A stretch of 42,113 bases of DNA from positions 1-42,113 of the forward strand of contig JBBRWW010000007.1 of the NCBI GenBank assembly GCA_038248955.1, written 5' to 3'. The position numbers and the translations under genes are program-made. Under the pieces are notes generated by a model. That model saw nothing but the letters and a program-made list of their open reading frames with translations, did not search any database and was not told where the DNA came from. Below, piece after piece: positions 14,918 to 23,097 of this stretch. Positions within the stretch are counted from its first letter, which is position 1. Each line of letters begins with the position of its first letter. Origin of the DNA: Lysobacter_K sp038248955. GTDB lineage: Bacteria > Pseudomonadota > Gammaproteobacteria > Xanthomonadales > Xanthomonadaceae.

Positions 14918-17900
14918 TTATGCCGGTGCGAACAGCGCCTCGATGTCGGTCTCGTCGAACTGCAACGCGGTGCGGGTGCCGCCGTCGAGCAGGGCCTGGG
15001 CGAGGCCGGCCTTGCGTTGCTGCATCACCTGGATCTTTTCCTCCACGGTGCCGGCGCAGATCAGCTTGTAGACGAACACCGGCTTGTCCTGGCCGATGCG
15101 GTGCGCGCGGTCGGTCGCCTGCGCTTCGGCCGCCGGGTTCCACCACGGGTCGTAGTGGATCACCGTGTCGGCCGCGGTCAGGTTCAGGCCGACGCCGCCG
15201 GCCTTGAGGCTGATCAGGAACAGCGGCGCCTCATTGGCCTGGAATCGCCGGATCGGGGTGGCGCGGTCGCGGGTGCTGCCGTCCAGGCGCACGTAGCCGA
15301 TGCCGCGCTCACGCACTGCCGTCTCGATCAGGTCGAGCATGCCGGTGAACTGCGAGAACAGCAGGATGCGCCGGCCTTCGTCGACGAGTTCATCGAGCAT
15401 CGGCAGCAGCACGTCGAGTTTGGCCGACGGCGGCGACGTGGCGACCGGCCGCGCCTTGCCGTCGAGCTTGACCAGACGCGGATCGCAGCAGGCCTGGCGC
15501 AGCTTGAGCAGGGCGTCGAGCACGACGATGCTCGATTGCGCCAGCCCGCGCGTGGCCAGCGCCTCGCGCACGCGGTCGTGCATCGCCAGCCGCAGCGTCT
15601 CGTACAACTCGCGCTGGCGGCCGGCCAGTTCGATCTTGTGCTCGATGATGGTCTTGGCCGGCAGCTCCGGCGCGACCAGTTCCTTGCTCCGGCGCAGCAT
15701 GAACGGGGCGATGCGGCGGTTGAGCCGGGCCTGGCGGTCGCCGTCGCCATGCTTCTCGATCGGGGTGCGGAAATGCTTGGCGAAGTGCTTCGCGTCGCCG
15801 AGCAGCCCGGGCAGAACGCAGTCCATCAGTGCCCACAGCTCGCCGAGGTGGTTTTCCATCGGCGTGCCGGTCACGACCAGACGGCGTGCGGCCGGAATGA
15901 CGCGGGCGACCTGCGCCGCCTGGCTGCGCGGGTTCTTGATCGCCTGCGCCTCGTCGAACACCGCGACGGTGAAGCGCTGCTTGAGCAGGGCCTCGCGGTC
16001 GCGCGGCAGCAGCGCGTAGGTGGTGATGACCAGATCGTGGTCGCCGATGCGGTCGAAGTGGGCCGCGCGGTCGCTGCCGTGCAGCACCAGCACGCGCAGG
16101 TCCGGCGCGAACCGCGCGGCCTGGTCGCACCAGTTGCCGACCACCGAGGTCGGGCATACCACGAGCGCCGGGTGCGGCAGCCGCTGGCGTTGTTTTTCGG
16201 CGAGCAGATGCATCAGCACCTGCAGGGTCTTGCCCAGCCCCATGTCATCGGCGAGCACGCCACCCAGACCGGCGTCGGCGAGAAACTGCAGCCAGCGCAG
16301 ACCGTCTAGCTGGTACGCGCGCGGGGTGGCGAGCAGTCCCGGCGGGGCCTGCAACGGCAGGTCGTGGCCGGCCTGGCGCAGGCGCTGCGCGAACGCCTGC
16401 GCCGAGGCGGCGCCGGCGAAGGTGAGGCCGGCGCCTGCCGGTGATTGCAGCTCGGTCAGCGCATCCACCGCCAGTCGCGGCACGCGCAGCGGGGCGTTGC
16501 CGTGTGCTGGCGACAGCCACTCCAGCAACGGCGCCAGCAGCGCGCGCACCCGGCTCAGCGGCAGCGCCACGCGGCGGCGCGCATCCAGCGGCGCCAGCCA
16601 CACCGCGTCGGCGCTCTCCGTGGCCGCGGGCTTGAGCGCAAAGTGCGGATCTGCGAGCGCGTGGGCGAGGATCGGCAACAACGACACGCGCTCCTTGCCG
16701 ATCTGGATGCCCAGTTCGATCCCGAACCAGTCCTGGTCGTCCGGTTTGTCGAGATCGCCGTCGAGATCGCCGTCGAGATCGCCAACAAGTTCGCCGACAA
16801 GTTCTCCATACCAGGCATCAGGTTGCGCCAGCAGTTCGATCGGATAGTCGGCCGCAAACTCGACCCGCACGCCGGCGGCGGCCAGGGTTGGACTCAGCGC
16901 CGGCAGCGCCATCGGGTCGAGCCAGGCTTTCGGGTCGTGCAGCAGCCAGTCGCCAGCGGTCACGCAGTCCGACATCGGCCACGACAGCAGGCGGTGATCC
17001 TGCGCGGGCTGCAGGCCGAGCTTGAGCAGGCGGTCGGCCGCGTCCTGCTCGCCGCGGGCATCGCGCTGGATCAGCAGCAACTGGCCATCGACCAGCCGCC
17101 GCTCGGGTCGGATCGGCCATTCGGCTTCCACGCGGTGGCCGGCGTAGTCGAATTGCAGGCGCGCGACATGCAGCGCCGGCGAGTTCGCCATCCGTTGCCG
17201 GTACCAGCCGGCCTGCGACCCGCGAGCGTCGGGCTCGGGCTTGGCGACGGCCAGCGTCAGCACCGCGGTGGGGGTTCCACCGATGCTGCGCGGCGGCGCC
17301 ACCGGCACCGGCGGCGACAGCCCGGCCAGCGCCGGTTGACGCTGCCATTGCGTCGACACGTGTTCGATGTGTTCCGGCGCGAGCACGGGCATCTGCAACA
17401 GGCGCTGGGCCAGCGCGGCGTCGTGGTCGACCCGGCCGAGACGCTGCTGCACGGGATCGAAATACCACAGGCCGCCGGCGCGCAGCAGCCGCACTCCCTC
17501 GGCATGATCCGCCACGCCATCGGCCACGCCCCCGGCGAGCAGGCGCTGGCTGCCGTCGGGCTGAAGCTGCCATTGCCAGTGCAGCGGCATCGATCCGCCG
17601 CGGGCGAGCGTGCCGGCGCGCGGCTTTTGCCAGCAGCACCATTGCCCGTCCAGCAGCGCTTCCGCGAGGCCATCGCCGCGAGCGCCTTCGAGCCGGTAGG
17701 CCTCGATCCCGTGGGCGTTGAGCAGCGGCTGCATGCGCAGCGCTGCCACCAGCGCATGCTGGGCGTCGTCCAGGAGGGCGTGCCGCTGCGCGGGCAGGCT
17801 GGAACTGCCGGTCCGCCAAGGCTCCGGCTTGCCCCAGCCGCCGTTTTTCAGGCGGTTCAACCAGGTGGGTTGCACGGTCAGTGTGGGCAGTGGAACCTGC

Positions 17901-18352
17901 CGGTCGATGTCGAAGATGAAACCCAGACGCTGTTCGACCGTTGCCACGGCGGTGGCGACTGCAGGCGCTTGCGTGGCCTGGAACCATCGATCCCATTGGG
18001 TCGGAGACAGCGCGGGCGCGGGAATCGCGGGATTGGTGGCCAGACGCTCGGCCACCGCCAGCAGTAAGGCGACCGCGTGCTTGCAGCCACCGCCGAGCGG
18101 GCAGGTGCAGTAGTCGTTGAGCAGCACGAATCCACTGTCGTCGTGTTGCAGTTCCAGCACGGCGATGTAGGGCTTGCGTGCGGTGCCCTGCACGTCGCCG
18201 CTGACCAGCAAGACTGCTTCGACCGGTTCGATCTCGACCCTGATCACCCGCCCACCACGAAAATAGCTGGTGCCACGGGTGATGCTTCTGGGGTCGAACT
18301 CCTGCCGGAGCAGGCGTTTGAGATGGGCGCCGTCGGGCGATGTGAACGTCAC
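14918..18352 (-). CDS. SWIM zinc-finger SNF2-family helicase/ATPase
   Basis: A large (about 1144-residue) Swi2/Snf2 ATPase, predicted to translocate on DNA or remodel nucleoprotein complexes. The N-terminal SWIM finger is seen as YCTCPLGGGCKHAVALLLA (about residues 77-95). The SNF2 core has DDMGLGKTLQVLMHLL (Walker A, about 700), ITTYALLPRD, DEAQAIKNP (motif II, about 800), VTGTPMENHLGELW, then the second RecA lobe with ILLFSQFTGMLDLIE, SLKAGGVGLNLTAADTVIHYDPWWNPA and DRAHRIGQDKPVFVYKL (about 1085). The start is uncertain: GTG at 18352 (MTFTSPDGAHLKRLLRQEFD) is the first codon of the conserved N-terminus. An open frame runs to 18631 but overlaps the metK terminator. No clear Shine-Dalgarno is seen. 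Acidic Gly-Asp-Leu repeats occur near residue 520. Confidence 0.88.
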   Translation of the reverse strand: MTFTSPDGAHLKRLLRQEFDPRSITRGTSYFRGGRVIRVEIEPVEAVLLVSGDVQGTARKPYIAVLELQHDDSGFVLLNDYCTCPLGGGCKHAVALLLAVAERLATNPAIPAPALSPTQWDRWFQATQAPAVATAVATVEQRLGFIFDIDRQVPLPTLTVQPTWLNRLKNGGWGKPEPWRTGSSSLPAQRHALLDDAQHALVAALRMQPLLNAHGIEAYRLEGARGDGLAEALLDGQWCCWQKPRAGTLARGGSMPLHWQWQLQPDGSQRLLAGGVADGVADHAEGVRLLRAGGLWYFDPVQQRLGRVDHDAALAQRLLQMPVLAPEHIEHVSTQWQRQPALAGLSPPVPVAPPRSIGGTPTAVLTLAVAKPEPDARGSQAGWYRQRMANSPALHVARLQFDYAGHRVEAEWPIRPERRLVDGQLLLIQRDARGEQDAADRLLKLGLQPAQDHRLLSWPMSDCVTAGDWLLHDPKAWLDPMALPALSPTLAAAGVRVEFAADYPIELLAQPDAWYGELVGELVGDLDGDLDGDLDKPDDQDWFGIELGIQIGKERVSLLPILAHALADPHFALKPAATESADAVWLAPLDARRRVALPLSRVRALLAPLLEWLSPAHGNAPLRVPRLAVDALTELQSPAGAGLTFAGAASAQAFAQRLRQAGHDLPLQAPPGLLATPRAYQLDGLRWLQFLADAGLGGVLADDMGLGKTLQVLMHLLAEKQRQRLPHPALVVCPTSVVGNWCDQAARFAPDLRVLVLHGSDRAAHFDRIGDHDLVITTYALLPRDREALLKQRFTVAVFDEAQAIKNPRSQAAQVARVIPAARRLVVTGTPMENHLGELWALMDCVLPGLLGDAKHFAKHFRTPIEKHGDGDRQARLNRRIAPFMLRRSKELVAPELPAKTIIEHKIELAGRQRELYETLRLAMHDRVREALATRGLAQSSIVVLDALLKLRQACCDPRLVKLDGKARPVATSPPSAKLDVLLPMLDELVDEGRRILLFSQFTGMLDLIETAVRERGIGYVRLDGSTRDRATPIRRFQANEAPLFLISLKAGGVGLNLTAADTVIHYDPWWNPAAEAQATDRAHRIGQDKPVFVYKLICAGTVEEKIQVMQQRKAGLAQALLDGGTRTALQFDETDIEALFAPA
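16751..16810. repeat. Five imperfect 12-bp tandem repeats inside the SNF2 gene
   Basis: Units based on GAGATCGCCGTC (plus strand) at 16751, 16763, 16775, 16787 and 16799 encode the protein repeat GELV-GELV-GDLD-GDLD-GDLD. The first two units are identical and the later ones degenerate, which suggests recent slippage expansion. The repeat length is a multiple of three, so changes stay in frame. Confidence 0.85.
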
Positions 18353-18399
18353 GATAGGGATACAGGTAGCAAGGGAAAGGGGGAGTTTAAAAGGCCGGC

Positions 18400-18432
18400 A
18401 AAAATGCGGACGGGCCGCGATGCGGCCCGTCC
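18400..18432 (-). terminator. Intrinsic terminator of metK
   Basis: GGACGGGCCGC (18408-18418) pairs perfectly with GCGGCCCGTCC (18422-18432) around a 3-base loop. On the minus strand it is followed by GCATTTTT. It lies about 140 bases past the metK stop, so the metK mRNA would have a GC-rich 3' UTR. Confidence 0.85.
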
Positions 18433-18573
18433 GATGTTGGGTTTGCCGACCGCCTGGCAACGCCGTGGAGTGGAGCTTGCTCCGCTGGCGGGCCGCCGGG
18501 GCGGGGTAATCCCGCCGAGCACGCCCGCCGAGCAAGCCCGGCTCTGCTTGCAGGGTCGGGTGCCGGGTGCGGC

Positions 18574-19806
18574 CTATTTCTTCAGCCCGGCGTCCTTGCG
18601 CAGTTCGTCGGCCCGATCGGTCTTTTCCCACGAGAACGCGGTCGCGGTGTGCTTGGTGCCGGCGCTGTCGACGTAGCTGATGTCCTTCGGCTTGCGGCCG
18701 AAGTGACCATACGCGGCGGTCGCCTGGTACATCGGGTGGATCAGGTCGAGCATCTGCAGGATGCCATACGGGCGCAGGTCGAAATGCTTGCGGATCAGCT
18801 TTTCGATCTTGTCGTCACTGATCTTGCCGGTGCCGAAGGTGGTCACCGAGATCGAGGTCGGCTCGGCCACGCCGATCGCGTACGACACCTGCACCTCGCA
18901 ACGGTCGGCGATGCCGGCCGCGACCAGGTTCTTGGCGACGTAACGCGCGGCGTAGGCGGCCGAGCGGTCGACCTTGGACGGATCCTTGCCCGAGAACGCG
19001 CCGCCACCGTGGCGCGCCATGCCGCCGTAGGTGTCGACGATGATCTTGCGGCCGGTCAGGCCGCAATCGCCGACCGGGCCACCGGTCACGAAGATGCCGG
19101 TCGGATTGATGTGGATCTTGCTCTTCGGCAGCTTCTCCAGCATCGCCTTGGGCAGCACCGGCTTGAGGATCAGCTCGTAGACGCCCTCGACCAGGTCCTT
19201 GTGCTTGATGCCCGGGTCGTGCTGGGTCGAAAGCACCACCGCGTCGAGGCCGATCACGCTGTGCGCGTTGTCGTAGCGCAGGGTGACCTGCGACTTGGCG
19301 TCCGGACGCAGCCACTTGAGCTTGCCGTTCTTGCGCACCTTGGCCTGCTGCTCGACCAGTCGATGGCTGTAGTAAATCGGCGCCGGCATGAACTCGGGTG
19401 CCTCGTTGCAGGCGTAGCCGAACATCAGGCCCTGGTCGCCCGCGCCCTGTTCCTCGGGCTTCTTCTGCTTCTTCTTGCTGCCATCGACGCCGTCGGCGAT
19501 GTCCTGCGACTGCTTGCCGATCAGGTTCAGCACGCCGCAGGTGGCGCCGTCGAAGCCCACTTCGGAGCTGTCGTAGCCGATGTCGACGATGACCTTGCGG
19601 GTCACCGCCTCCAGGTCGATCCACGCCGAGGTGGTGATCTCGCCGGCAACGATCGCCACGCCGGTCTTGACCATGGTCTCGCACGCCACGCGGGCGCGCT
19701 TGTCCTGGGTCAGGATCGCATCGAGGACGGCATCGGAAATCTGGTCGGCAACCTTGTCCGGATGGCCTTCGGACACGGATTCGGAGGTGAACAAATAGCT
19801 GGTCAT
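18574..19806 (-). CDS. metK: S-adenosylmethionine synthetase MetK
   Basis: Makes SAM from methionine and ATP. The 410-residue product starts MTSYLFTSESVSEGHPDKVA at 19806. An upstream TTG at 19809 is ignored. Landmarks: GHPDKVADQISDAVLD, GEITTSAWIDLEAVTRKVI, the catalytic-loop region QGAGDQGLMFGYACNE, STQHDPGIKHKD, FVTGGPVGDCGLTGRKIIVD and the GGGAFSGKDPSKVDRSAAYA signature. Compared with E. coli MetK there is a Lys-rich insertion (GSKKKQKKPEE) just before the QGAGDQG loop and a longer basic segment near KVRKNGKLKWLRP. It closes the local SAM cycle with metF and ahcY. The leader is discussed separately. Confidence 0.97.
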   Translation of the reverse strand: MTSYLFTSESVSEGHPDKVADQISDAVLDAILTQDKRARVACETMVKTGVAIVAGEITTSAWIDLEAVTRKVIVDIGYDSSEVGFDGATCGVLNLIGKQSQDIADGVDGSKKKQKKPEEQGAGDQGLMFGYACNEAPEFMPAPIYYSHRLVEQQAKVRKNGKLKWLRPDAKSQVTLRYDNAHSVIGLDAVVLSTQHDPGIKHKDLVEGVYELILKPVLPKAMLEKLPKSKIHINPTGIFVTGGPVGDCGLTGRKIIVDTYGGMARHGGGAFSGKDPSKVDRSAAYAARYVAKNLVAAGIADRCEVQVSYAIGVAEPTSISVTTFGTGKISDDKIEKLIRKHFDLRPYGILQMLDLIHPMYQATAAYGHFGRKPKDISYVDSAGTKHTATAFSWEKTDRADELRKDAGLKK

Positions 19807-20106
19807 CAAGCGGCTCTCATGGTCGGGTCGTGATCGGAAGCGGGTTCCAATGGCTTACATCCCTTGATTCGGATGAAAGGATGGCCGCGCATGATACATA
19901 ACGGGCCGCCCCGGCGCATTGTGCCCATGGCGGCAGGGGCCTGGCGTTAAGCGCGCTGTCACACAGGTGACGCCGCTTTGCTTGGGCCTCGTTCTCGCGG
20001 ATCGGAGGTGTGCCCGGGCACGTGCGTCGCCGGATCGCCGGCGAACCGCTCACGCCGGAACGCCGCCGGGAAGCCCGCGATGGCATGCCCGCTGCTGCGG
20101 CATCAG
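19807..20106 (-). other. metK upstream region with possible hairpin leader
   Basis: Three hundred bases with no gene. On the minus strand a -10-like TATCAT lies at 19894-19889. The transcript would then run through CATCCTTTCATCC...GGGATG, in which CATCC and GGATG can form a small stem around GAATCAAG. The remainder toward 20106 is GC-rich 3' sequence of the methyltransferase unit without an obvious U-tailed terminator. I do not recognise a known SAM riboswitch. Confidence 0.35.
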
Positions 20107-20937
20107 TCAGTAAACCGTCGCGCGCGCCTGCACGAACGAATAGAAAAACACCGCGTTCGGGTCGCTCTGTACCTGGTGCATCTCGCGGCGCACGCCATCG
20201 ACCGTGTCGGGCGTGACCTTGCCGGCGGCGAGCAGCTGGTCGGCGGCCGACAGCAGCAGTTCCTGCCAGAACGCAATCATGGTCTTTCGCCGCGCCGGTT
20301 CGCGGTTGTCGAAATGAAAGGTCTTGATCTCCGTGGTCACGTCGCGGTAGCCGCCAGCCAGCAGCAGGTTGCCGAGCTTGGCGCCCACGAACGGATCGCC
20401 GCCGCTTTCGATCTGGAAGTCGTTGAAGGCCATCCAGTAGCGCCACAGGTTGGGCGAATAGGGTTCGAGCAGGAACGAGGCATTCATCACCTCGGTGACA
20501 TACACCGCAGAGCCGGGGGAGAGCACGCGGCGCACTTCGCTGAGCACCCGTGCCGGGGACGGGACATGTTCCAGTACCCAGCACAGGAACGCGCTGTCGA
20601 AGCTTCGCGGATCGAACGGCAGGTCGATCGCGTCGGCCTGCTGTAGCGCGTAGCGGCCTTCCAGCCACGACATGCGGCCGAGGTTGGCGCGCGCGGCGTC
20701 GAGCTGCGGCTGGCTGAAGTCGACGCAGGTCGCGTGCAGCTCGGGGAAGCGCCGCAACAGGATCTCGGTCTGCGCGCCCACCCCGCTGCCGACTTCCAGC
20801 AGGCGCAGCGCGCCGGTGTAGTCGATGTTGCGGAAGACGGTGGTCTCGGCGATGCGCGCCTGCCTCACGAGCCGCGCCTGTTCGATCGCGGAAAACCCGT
20901 GCAGGTACGGCAGGTCGGTGGACGGCGTGGTGCTCAT
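20107..20937 (-). CDS. Class I SAM-dependent methyltransferase
   Basis: A 276-residue Rossmann methyltransferase starting MSTTPSTDLPYLHGFSAIEQ at 20937. Motif I is LLEVGSGVGAQTEILL (about residue 46), with an acidic residue after beta2 (ATCVDFSQPQLDAARANL), motif II ADAIDLPFDPRSFDSAFLCW and motif III VLEHVPSPARVLSEVRRVLS. The arrangement is that of the UbiE/Methyltransf_11 type, which modifies small molecules. The acceptor is unknown. It begins 16 bases after the dusB stop, so the two genes are almost certainly cotranscribed. There is no clear functional link to dihydrouridine synthesis. Confidence 0.88.
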   Translation of the reverse strand: MSTTPSTDLPYLHGFSAIEQARLVRQARIAETTVFRNIDYTGALRLLEVGSGVGAQTEILLRRFPELHATCVDFSQPQLDAARANLGRMSWLEGRYALQQADAIDLPFDPRSFDSAFLCWVLEHVPSPARVLSEVRRVLSPGSAVYVTEVMNASFLLEPYSPNLWRYWMAFNDFQIESGGDPFVGAKLGNLLLAGGYRDVTTEIKTFHFDNREPARRKTMIAFWQELLLSAADQLLAAGKVTPDTVDGVRREMHQVQSDPNAVFFYSFVQARATVY

Positions 20938-20953
20938 GGCCTGTTCCCGAGGG

Positions 20954-21967
20954 TCATGCCGCGGCGGACAGGTCGATCGACTCGCCCGCGATCAAGGCGT
21001 CGAAATAGTCGCACGTCAGCTGCAGTTGCGCCTGCGCGGTATCGGCGCGGTTGACCACCGCGCGGAAGGCGTGGTTCTCGGGACGGTCCTTCGCGTACCA
21101 GCCCAGGTGCTTACGGGCGATGCGCACGCCGGCGGGTTCACCGTAGAAGGCATGCAGGTGTTCGAGGTGGCCGAGCAGCAGTGCGCGGATTTCGCCCAGC
21201 GACGGCTCGGCCAACAGTTCGCCGGTGGCGAGGTAGTGGGCGATCTCGCGGAAGATCCACGGCCGTCCCTGCGCTGCGCGGCCGACCATCACCGCGTCGC
21301 AGCCGGTGTGCCGCAGCACGAATGCCGCCTTCTTCGGCGAGTCGATGTCGCCGTTGGCGATCACCGGGATCGACAGCGCGGCCTTGATCGCGGCGATGGT
21401 GTCGTACTCCGCGACGCCGGTGTATTGCTGGTCGCGGGTGCGGCCGTGCACCGCCAGCGCGGCGATGCCGCACTCCTGCGCCACGCGGGCAATCAGCGGT
21501 GCGTTGCGCCGGTCGTGGTCCCAGCCGGTGCGGATCTTCAGTGTCACCGGTACGTCGACCGCGTTCACCACCGCTTCGAGGATGCGCGCGACCAGGGCTT
21601 CGTCGCGCATCAGCGCCGAGCCCGCCCACGCATTGCAGACCTTCTTGGCCGGGCAGCCCATGTTGATGTCGATGATCTGCGCGCCGTGGTCGACGTTGTA
21701 ACGCGCCGCGTCGGCCATGACGGCCGGAATCGTGCCGGCGATCTGCACGCTGATCGGCGCCGGCTCGCCCCTGTGGTCCATGCGGTGGCGCGACTTGGCG
21801 GTGGTCCAGAAACGTGGATCGCTGGTGGTCATCTCCGACGCGCACAAGCCGGCGCCCATGCGTTTGCACAGTACCCGGAAAGGCTTGTCGGTGACGCCTG
21901 CCATCGGCGCCAGCAGCACTCGCGGGGCGATCGCATGGGGGCCTATCTGGAGGGGGGCGGCGGACAT
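20954..21967 (-). CDS. dusB: tRNA-dihydrouridine synthase DusB
   Basis: An FMN enzyme that reduces specific uridines in the tRNA D-loop. The 337-residue product starts MSAAPLQIGPHAIAPRVLLA at 21967. An in-frame ATG at 21976 (MAAMSA...) is the alternative. Landmarks: LLAPMAGVTDKPFR, INMGCPAKKVCNAWAGSALM with the catalytic Cys in VCN, VTLKIRTGWDH, AVHGRTRDQQYTG, IPVIANGDIDSP and DAVMVGRAAQGRPWIF. The NMGCPAKKV form is the DusB rather than the DusA/C subfamily pattern. Many gammaproteobacteria have fis after dusB. Here a methyltransferase follows instead. A TACAAT at 21980-21975 places the likely transcription start at or next to the 21967 ATG. Confidence 0.93.
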   Translation of the reverse strand: MSAAPLQIGPHAIAPRVLLAPMAGVTDKPFRVLCKRMGAGLCASEMTTSDPRFWTTAKSRHRMDHRGEPAPISVQIAGTIPAVMADAARYNVDHGAQIIDINMGCPAKKVCNAWAGSALMRDEALVARILEAVVNAVDVPVTLKIRTGWDHDRRNAPLIARVAQECGIAALAVHGRTRDQQYTGVAEYDTIAAIKAALSIPVIANGDIDSPKKAAFVLRHTGCDAVMVGRAAQGRPWIFREIAHYLATGELLAEPSLGEIRALLLGHLEHLHAFYGEPAGVRIARKHLGWYAKDRPENHAFRAVVNRADTAQAQLQLTCDYFDALIAGESIDLSAAA

Positions 21968-21974
21968 GGCCGCC

Positions 21975-21980
21975 ATTGTA
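21975..21980 (-). promoter_or_regulatory. Candidate -10 box of dusB, implying a leaderless mRNA
   Basis: TACAAT on the minus strand (one mismatch to consensus) ends 7 bases before the ATG at 21967 and overlaps the alternative ATG at 21976. No Shine-Dalgarno lies between. The -35 region is weak. Confidence 0.4.
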
Positions 21981-22106
21981 ACGACGGCGATGTCGGGGCT
22001 ATCGGCTGCACGGTCCGGGCTCGCGATGAGTGGCCGGGGCTCAGGGCGGCCACGCCGCGCGTGGGGGCCCTCGGATGCCAGCCGCGCGGGCCGTCGCAGG
22101 CGCGTA

Positions 22107-23072
22107 TCAGTCGCCGAATCGCTTCCGCACATCCTCTCGGCGCGGCATCGCGCCGCTGGCGCCCGCAACCTCCGTCGACAGTGCCGCATAGCGGTTGGCG
22201 AAGCGCGCGTGCTCAACAAAGGCGGCGCCGGGCGAGCTGGCCAGCGATGCGGCGAGCGCGCCATTGAAGGCATCGCCGGCGCCAGTGGTGTCGATGGCCT
22301 CGACCGTCAGTGCGGCAAGGCGGTAGTACGGCCGCTCGTCACCGCGCTGGTCGTGGTCGGGATGCGAAACGAGGCAACCGGCGGCGCCCAGCGTGATCAC
22401 GACGGTGGCCGTCGGCAGCAGGCGCCGGCACGCCGCGTGCAGGATCAGGTCGTCGAGCGTCGCCAGCGAATCCGGCGCCAAATGCTCGCCGAGGTGGCGT
22501 GCCAGCTGCGCGCAGAACTCGGTCTCGTTGGGCGTGATGACATCGGCCAGCGCCAGCAGTCCGGGCGGCGCGAGCGCGTCCGCCGGAGCGGGGTTGAGCA
22601 TCGTGGCGACGCCGGCGCGCCGGGCCTGGGTGAATGCGGCGTGCACCGCATCGAGCGGCGATTCAAGCTGGCACAGGATCACCGCCGCTGCCGCGATCGA
22701 TGCCGCCTGCTGGTCGACGAACGCGGGCGTCAGCGTCGCGTTGGCACCTGCGCCAATGACGATGCTGTTGCGGCCTTCGGCGTCGACATGGATGCCGGCG
22801 GTGCCGGTCGGTTCGGCGCTGACCGCGTCGCGCAGGTCGATGCCATCGGCATTGGCCAGCACGCGTGCCAGCTGTCCGCCGACGTCGTCACCGAGCGCGC
22901 AGACGAAGCAGGTGGCGGCGCCGGCGCGCGCGGCGGCCGTGGCCTGGTTGAAGCCCTTGCCGCCCGGGCCGCTGTGGTAGCGGCCACTGAGGGTCTCGCC
23001 GGGCCGCGGCAGCACCGCGACGGTCCAGACGTGGTCGACGTTGAACGAACCGATGACGACCACGGACGCCAT
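22107..23072 (-). CDS. rbsK: Ribokinase (PfkB family)
   Basis: Phosphorylates ribose (from nucleoside breakdown or uptake) to ribose 5-phosphate. The 321-residue product starts MASVVVIGSFNVDHVWTVAV at 23072. It has the PfkB N-terminal signature GPGGKGFNQATAAARAGA, the ribose-site G-AGAN region (IVIGAGANATLTP), LNPAPADAL, ITPNETEF and the C-terminal anion hole and catalytic base DTTGAGDAFNGALAA. It follows the nucleoside transporter by 25 bases, so the pair forms a nucleoside salvage operon. Related PfkB enzymes (adenosine or pseudouridine kinases) cannot be fully excluded, but the GGKG...NPAP pattern favours ribokinase. Confidence 0.87.
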   Translation of the reverse strand: MASVVVIGSFNVDHVWTVAVLPRPGETLSGRYHSGPGGKGFNQATAAARAGAATCFVCALGDDVGGQLARVLANADGIDLRDAVSAEPTGTAGIHVDAEGRNSIVIGAGANATLTPAFVDQQAASIAAAAVILCQLESPLDAVHAAFTQARRAGVATMLNPAPADALAPPGLLALADVITPNETEFCAQLARHLGEHLAPDSLATLDDLILHAACRRLLPTATVVITLGAAGCLVSHPDHDQRGDERPYYRLAALTVEAIDTTGAGDAFNGALAASLASSPGAAFVEHARFANRYAALSTEVAGASGAMPRREDVRKRFGD

Positions 23073-23097
23073 GCGAAAGGTCCTGGACCCGAAGGCG

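Noticed and set aside
18433..18573. Second SAH-riboswitch-like element in the metK 3' region
   Set aside because: It shares GCTCGGCGGG-type words with the real element but lacks the GAGG-GCGCTGCAA core and pseudoknot partner. GC-rich coincidence is likely.
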